Assembly (NCBI GenBank): GCA_018894105.1
Contig: CM032124.1
Span: 8,727,501-8,791,500, forward strand
DNA length: 64,000 nt
Reading direction: 5' to 3'
Source of the DNA: Jacaranda mimosifolia
Taxonomy: Eukaryota; Streptophyta; Magnoliopsida; Lamiales; Bignoniaceae
Positions 57,863 to 64,000 of the stretch are shown here, piece after piece (position 1 is the stretch's first letter; every line of letters begins with the position of its first letter). The notes under the pieces are model-generated. The model ran no database searches and was not told where the DNA came from. It worked only from the letters and a program-made list of their open reading frames with translations. The translations under genes were made by a program, and so were the position numbers.

Positions 57863-59639
57863 TTAGTGGCAGTTTAATCCCCTCAACAATTTGCCTAATA
57901 TGCTAAATATTTTTGTTATTTTGGGAAAAAACTGAATTATAATTGTAGGATTTTAAACTCTAACTAGATTTTTGTTTTTTTTTAAATTAAATCATTTTAA
58001 CTTACCAGATACCAATTTCTGATTGAATAAAGATTAAATTTTAAATTAAATTTTAATTTTAATTTTTTCTTTCTTTTCATTTCTAATTTTATAAAAATAA
58101 AAAACTATAATATATAAACTCAAATACAAATTTTAATTTTGACTATTTAAATACCACTCTTGTCACTGAGCTTAACTAAATAATTAAGGTGACAAGATAA
58201 AATATTTTCTTAATACGTATTTAGTGACAATATTATAATCCATAAGGTTCCATGGACTGATGAGGCAAACTTTTAGTTGAGGTTCCGTAGAAGTTGGGAA
58301 CAAATGAAACAAATGGAAAGACTGGAAATTCCATCAAGAACCGCTCGGATGCCACAGAAAACAAGCAATTCTCACGACAAGAATTCAGAACTAAATGGTC
58401 ATGGCTTAGTTATCTCCTCCAGAGCTATATCAATTAAGGCTTTAACTTAGAGCAAACAAATCAATATCGCAACGTAGCTACATATATACACATATACTAG
58501 AAAAGGGTGCACTGCGCGTTGCACGGTGCCATGCCTGTGGAATTATATGCCTATTTTTTTTATATTTGTATAATTTTATAAATATTATATATGATAAATT
58601 CATATATGAATAAAAAAATTCATCATAAATTTCTATATAAGAATTTGCATAGCGAGTTAAATTAATATGTAAGAGACAATAACACATTCATAATTTGAAT
58701 ATTATTGCTAAAATCGAAAAAAAAAATCTAAATATAAAAAATATCCAAAAAAGACGAAAATAAATAAAAAGATTCTCTCTCTCTCTCCTTCATTTCAATT
58801 GTCATGTGGCTGCTTCCCTTTTGATACTCATTGAGAATACCATATAAGGGTATATTTGCAACCAGCCTGTAAAATAATGAGTTAAGTTCATCTAGCAAAA
58901 TAAATTGATATCACACAGTTAAAATAAAAATGTTAAAAAGATGAACATATCTAGGCATGCTCTGATGGAAACAACACTAATTGAAGTCTCTATTTCATCC
59001 CTTGTAGTGAAAAGACTTTTCACCTATATAACAAGAAGCAATAGCGTAAAAATAAACATTTAAATGAATAAAGCTCCATAAATCACCATTCTCAACATCA
59101 TAAACACCATGCACATGAAGGCCAAATCAAAGAAAGTCTCCAAAAAGAAAAAGCATATGAAAAAAGAAAGATGAAGAAGAAATTCTACACCAACCTTCTC
59201 CAACTTAAAACTAAACCAAAGTAAAGTAATACAAGATAACCAAACATTACAAAATAGCAAAAACATCTACAAATAAGTAAACAACGTGAAATAAGGATGG
59301 CCACCAATTCCTTTATAGGATACGGACCACAATTTGAGCATAAAAATAGGTTAAAAATTAAAAATACCTTATATGATTTATTAATAAAATAAAAATTATA
59401 TAAGTTATTTTCATTGTCATTTTTATGATAATTTAGTAGGTGTTCATTATTATTATTTTAGAATAATTGAAAATAACAAAAAAAATTATTAGATAACATT
59501 GACTTCTTTAATTTGTCATTATTTTATGCATCCCAAATCAGTATCCACGTAAAAAGAATGGCATAAAATCATAAAATTATAGTCTGCCATGAAAAAAATA
59601 TATATTTGATGAGGGTATAAATTGTTTGATAACGGATTG
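57863..59639. other. AT-rich intergenic
   Basis: No coding relic recognised. At ~58496-58530 the short phrase ACTAGAAAAGGGTGCACTGC followed by GCGTTGCACGG resembles the edge of a dispersed plant repeat, but I see no partner end. Confidence 0.4.
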
Positions 59640-60775
59640 GGCTGAAATCCTATGCGATCGACCAGATAGGGGATCGATCAGGGTGTTTTGGGATATAACG
59701 GGGTCGAGTCCTGCAACTAATAGCAAAAGGTAGGCTAGCCGAGGGCAACACTTCGATGTTCAAGTCAGTATAATCGACTAGAAAATGGAGCAGCAGAGTG
59801 AGGGCTTTAGAATGATAAATGGCATACCTTGCTGAAGGCTACCAGTAGGGTATTTATAGCCTTCCCAATGGGATTGATATAACTATGGTGCCCTTGTTGA
59901 GCAGGAAGGGTTCTTGTCATTACCTGAGGGCTTTGCAGTGTTCTTCCACTTGTGTACTATTCCAGGTGGTGTAGCCTAGGGCAAGGTGGTACACTGGTGG
60001 CGCGCACTAGCCGGGCGCTGCTGAAAAAGGGGTAGTACTATGGTGGCATGTGCCATTAATGTGGGGGCACGCCTCCTAGTAGGACATTCGATGTGGCTGA
60101 GAGATTATCGCCTAAGCTTGACCTCCCATGTCAAGGTGAATAAACTTGGCCAACATTGGTCGACAAGGTGTATCTCTGTCAAGCTAGATCCTTCCTAGCT
60201 GACTAGTGAATCAAGCATCTTCGATAGTGGTCAACTACAACCTAGTCGACATGGCGAAAGCTGAATAGTGTACAATCGACAGCCCACAACAAGTTGGGCT
60301 CACTAGGCACTTAGGCCACCTCTGTCCTGGCCGGGTGTAGTTGGGCTGGGCTTGTTGGGCTATCCCATATCATGAGCCCCCACCACTTTCAAGTCATGAT
60401 TGAGAGTATCAAAGAGAAAAAGTGGGGAGTAGATAAACTGCAGAAAATAGGGTATGCTCGATGAGAACTTTAGAGCGTCAATCAAAGTTTCAAAAGTCGA
60501 CTGGGGTTCTAGTGCATTTAATGCATCTGTTACATCAGGTGACGTGAAGCATCAAGCAATAGCTGGGTAATTATTGCAGTCATTTTGATTGTCGAGCCCT
60601 GAGACCTATGAATAAGGGAGGTGAAAATTCTCATTTTCACTTTTACCACATTCCGTCAGGTCGATTCAGTCAATTACTCTGCATTTATAATCGAATGCAC
60701 TCTGGTTTAAACTTCCATATCGCATAAGTTTTCAAAATTCTTTCAAGAAAGTCATTACTTTGTTGCATCTCAATC
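59640..60775 (+). other. Leader/LTR-like region of a retrotransposon-associated element
   Basis: Higher-GC sequence with recurring GTCGAC/GATCGACC-type words, beginning about GGATTGGGCTGAAATCC and containing GAGCCCCCACCACTTTC near 60375. It leads directly into the gag-like coding region. The same vocabulary returns after 63480, suggesting a single element running off the right edge, but I cannot define LTR borders. Confidence 0.45.
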
Positions 60776-63317
60776 ATGTTAGGATTATTCAGGGAAGAGA
60801 GTAGCCAGAAGAGTGATGGTGGGGCAATGAGGTTAGATCGGGATTCGATCGGTGGGGAGGGCGACTCAACTAGTGAGTTTGATAGTTCTTCTAATGATAG
60901 TTTGAGCTCCAATAGCTCGAGTGATGACTGTCCAACCATCAGGGGTGAGGTTGGGCTGAGCCAGCCGTCCGTTTTCCTTGTTCAGCTATTCATCCCCTAC
61001 TACTATAGTGAAATCGTACCCAAAATTACCCCAGCCAACCTCGCACTTGTTAAACAACTTTATCACGTTCCTCTGGAGTACGAGCTAATCTTCTTCGGTC
61101 CTACTGATAGGATGCACCCATCGCCCGCTGGATGCATAACTGTATTCGAAGAGGCCTTCAGGTGTGAGCTTAGGTTTTCCCTTACTCAATCTGTAGTCGA
61201 CCTGCTAACAGATTTATAAGTCTGTATAACCCAACTTCTTCCCAATTATTTCTCCACCTTATACAACTTCGCTGTCTTGATGCATATACATGACCAACCT
61301 ACTTCTTTTGCCAACTTTTCCAATCTCTTCCACCTCCCTATTTCGCAAAAGTCAGGTAGCACCAACGAGTCGGGCTTTTATTATCTGACTGCCCGTCCTC
61401 AACAAAAGTTCTTAGTGACCCCTTCGTTGTCCTATTGTTAGGAGTGGAAAAAATGTTATCTTTATGTTTGGGCGCCTAGGGATTATAACATTCCTAGGAG
61501 TGGTGGAGAGGGCATGTCGAGATGCCTAGTAACCTAACCCCGACTTGGCTAAATACCGTTGTTCGTGATTTAGTTCAGTTTGGTCAGATGGAGGTCTCGA
61601 GGTATATCGCAGAGAAAAACCTGGTGTTGCCGAGCTTATCATCTACTTGGTTAGATTTACCAGCTGGTGCTCGACTAGATAGATTTCACTGGCTTTTCGA
61701 TTGATTGATATTATATTTCTAGCCGAAGTTGATTTATCTTTCTTCATTATTGCGCAAATCGATAAGAGATCATAAATCAGACACGAGCTCAAGCTTTAGC
61801 CCATGCACAGAGGAATCAGGAACACTGCGAGAATGCAACGGCTCGTTCAGAGGCTCAAGTCGCCACGTCGCCCTAAGCCCAATTGCCCGCCTTAACGGCT
61901 CCCCCAGCTCGAGTAGCAGCCTCCCTAGTTCGACCAGCTTCTGGGGTGACAATCAACCCTTCCTTTCAACAAAAAAAAGTTGTCGGACGAGCAAGGGGAC
62001 CCTGCTTAGAAAAAATCCGCTACCGACAAGGGAAAAGGCAAAGTTGGGGCCCCTAAACAACCAACTGGTTATGATCTCTTTGGGCAGCGAAAGAGCTGTT
62101 CCAGTTGCTTAAGATTCCATTACCCCGCTTCGGTACTGACAACGCTATGGCCGTTCATAATTCCCTGTCGATGCTGACGGTGGGGTTAACTGGGACTTAG
62201 CCCCTTAAGGTGATGGTGGCTGGTCTCTTCGCATTCGACTAGGAAAAATTTATGGATCTAATCCAGGATGGGGCACTGAGGGCTCTAGCGTATCACTCCA
62301 ATATGGTAATTATTTAGTCGAGTAAAATTCCTTTGTTGAGTGCTTTGTTCCTCTTTCGTTTATTTTCATTCTAATCAGTTGAAGTTGCTCCTCTCGCAGG
62401 TTAGCCAGTTAGGTTACAATTTTTACAGGAGGTTGGAGCTGGCCCTCGGGGACACGACCAGCTTCGTGCAGATCAAGGAGATACTAAAATACTAGGGGCT
62501 TAGCTCGAGTCTTGATTGAGCTCGAGTCTGTGCAATCAAGAATGGAGCAGCTAAGTGAGCAGCTCAAGGAGAAGGACGGGCAGCTCGAACTCAAGGACTC
62601 CTAGCTATCGATCGCAATATCCACGAGGAGCAGAATGGACGAGTTGCTGCTGAAAATAAAGTTAGATGCACAATATAGCTATGATTCTAGTCGAACGAAA
62701 GGGTACAATACCGCGATGCAGTTCGCTTGAGATAAATTTTTTAAGAAGCTATCGCTGACATGATGAGAGGCTATGAAACAGTTTATGCTGTGTTCGGTGT
62801 TCCAAGATGCCAGTATCATTTTCTCTCTCGACGATGCAAGGGATGCCTTTGAGAAGGCTCTTAAGCAGCTGGAGTATTTGGGCTATCAGATCCACCTTGA
62901 GGATAGGGAATGCCTAAGCCCAATGCTGACTGAGCTGCTCGAGATATATCCTAAACCCGAGAAGGTGCTTCCGAGGAGAGGGCTGCTGATGCGTCTGTGG
63001 TCGAGCCTATCGTTGATCATCTAAGGAGGCTTACCGAAGTGACAAAGGAATTTTCTTTTGTGAATAACTTTGCATTTGATATTGGGGATGACAAGGTCAA
63101 TATGGTTGATTTCCTTCCTTCTCCTAGGCAAACCTATTTTGACGATGAGGCGTGGCCTTCCCGATTAGCCCCTGCAATTCAGCCATTTTTCGCTACGGTG
63201 CCTGAGCAAGAAGTTGAGGGTCCTATGATTGTCCCTATCCCCTCAAGCGACGAGCTCGACCAGACAATTGAAGATAGCACGCGAGCTATGCGAACTAAGG
63301 TTGCTGGGTTTAGCTGA
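60776..63317 (+). pseudogene. Retrotransposon-associated 'putative gypsy-type transposon' gag-like pseudogene
   Basis: The open part, 60776-61219 (MLGLFREESSQKSDGG), has an acidic Ser-rich leader. Beyond the stop at 61217, coding continues: FSLTQSVVDLLTDL, GFYYLTARPQQKFLV (~61370-61410), WKKCYLYVWAPRDY (~61445-61485). This is the layout of Pfam's putative gypsy-type transposon N-terminal domain (Transposase_28). A charged coiled-coil-like part follows (ESVQSRMEQLSEQLKEKDGQ, 62525-62585), and an acidic tail ends 63315 (VEGPMIVPIPSSDELDQT). Multiple stops and frameshifts. No protease, RT or integrase is visible in the window. Confidence 0.6.
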
Positions 63318-64000
63318 GCTTTTAGAAGACTGTACGTTTTGTAATTTTCTTTTACATTTTGGGTCGCCCTGCGATGCGCTGGCTTTTATCTTTCAAATTG
63401 ACTTTGTAATCAAATATCGGAATATAATGAATAGCATCTTCTTCTTATCGAAGTGTGTTTAATTTGCTTTATTTTTAACACTGTCATTCTTGTCGAATGT
63501 CCATCGTTAATAAGCAACAATATAAGTAGCTCGATCTCAACTTGGAAATAATTTAAGATAATCCCACAATGAAGGAATCGAGTGTACAACTGGATGGTCG
63601 ATTTAGAAAACGATTGGCATAAAAATAATGGAATGAATCTCGAATATTATTCGCATCTTCGTTGTCGACTTATTGGTCGACTCAAATTTTAACACTGTCA
63701 TTATGATGTGTAACTTGTATTCCCCAATTTATTTTCGACTGCAAGGTTGATTTTTCGCTCTTTACTTTGGGATCGATTACAGGGTCGAACCTGAATAACA
63801 AGTTTGCTTATTAATTTGAGCTTGAAGCCTTGGTTTTGTGGGAAATAAACTTTGAGGTTGATTATTGGGTTGATTCTCGATGGCAAGTTCATTTTTCAAT
63901 TTTAGCTTGGGTGCTTTGTCATGTAATTTGAAGTCGTCGCAACGTTGACTACGCGATCAACTCTAAATGATTAACTCATTCACTTATTTGGGCTAAAAGC
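63318..64000 (+). other. 3' non-coding part of the same element, cut by window end
   Basis: AT-richer sequence after the gag-like frame, with repeated short words such as AACACTGTCATT (63478, 63692) and GTCGACT. No coding sequence recognised. Confidence 0.4.

Noticed and set aside
1..64000. CRISPR arrays, bacterial operons, rRNA genes
   Set aside because: No regularly spaced repeats, no bacterial gene organisation and no rRNA sequence; the window is plant nuclear DNA.

Overview
This is a gene-poor, AT-rich nuclear window from a flowering plant, built mostly from transposable-element debris, segmental duplication and decayed genes. The plant assignment rests on a plastid trnL-UAG/ccsA insertion, an R2R3-MYB fragment with a plant intron position, PIF/Harbinger, hAT, copia and caulimovirid remnants, and CC-NB-LRR resistance-gene relics of the R1/late-blight type. 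R1-like coiled-coil N-termini of this kind are typical of asterids (Solanales/Lamiales). I lean to Lamiales but cannot prove it. I found no protein-coding gene that is clearly intact; every recognisable coding region carries stops, frameshifts or truncations.

Layout. A block of NLR 3' end plus about 3 kb of downstream DNA occurs three times in the same orientation: copy A (1 to ~4960), copy B (~13284-20465) and copy C (~42890-47760). B keeps a nearly full-length NLR pseudogene, A keeps the end of the NB-ARC plus LRR, and C keeps only the last LRRs. Each copy carries private insertions for which the sister copies are empty sites. A has a MULE-like foldback element and a plastid insertion. B has two hAT elements. 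C has a Tourist MITE (TTA duplication) and a tRNA-derived SINE. Between A and B lie two further hAT elements, a broken MYB gene and a 1.33-kb palindromic MULE-like element.

From 21190 to 32486 lies what looks like one very long PIF/Harbinger element, with matching TIRs and a TAA duplication. It carries a degenerate DDE nuclease, a Myb/SANT-like partner gene and an additional SANT-like gene. From about 33290 to 38079 lies a decayed endogenous pararetrovirus (Caulimoviridae, possibly Florendovirus-like). Regions 38385-39305 and 41265-42685 are hAT-like, the latter an element inserted in an older copy of its own family.

After copy C come AT-rich tandem repeats, a G-run, and a Tork/Tnt1-like copia element (about 49950-54580). 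Its 3' LTR is missing and replaced by an inverted 60-bp piece of the 5' LTR. The right end holds a 1.17-kb hAT element with a small coding tail, an old hAT transposase remnant, a MITE, and from ~59640 to the end a retrotransposon-associated 'putative gypsy-type transposon' gag-like pseudogene.

I did not recognise a novel functional system. The value of the window is as a record of insertion, duplication and repair events that can be ordered in time.
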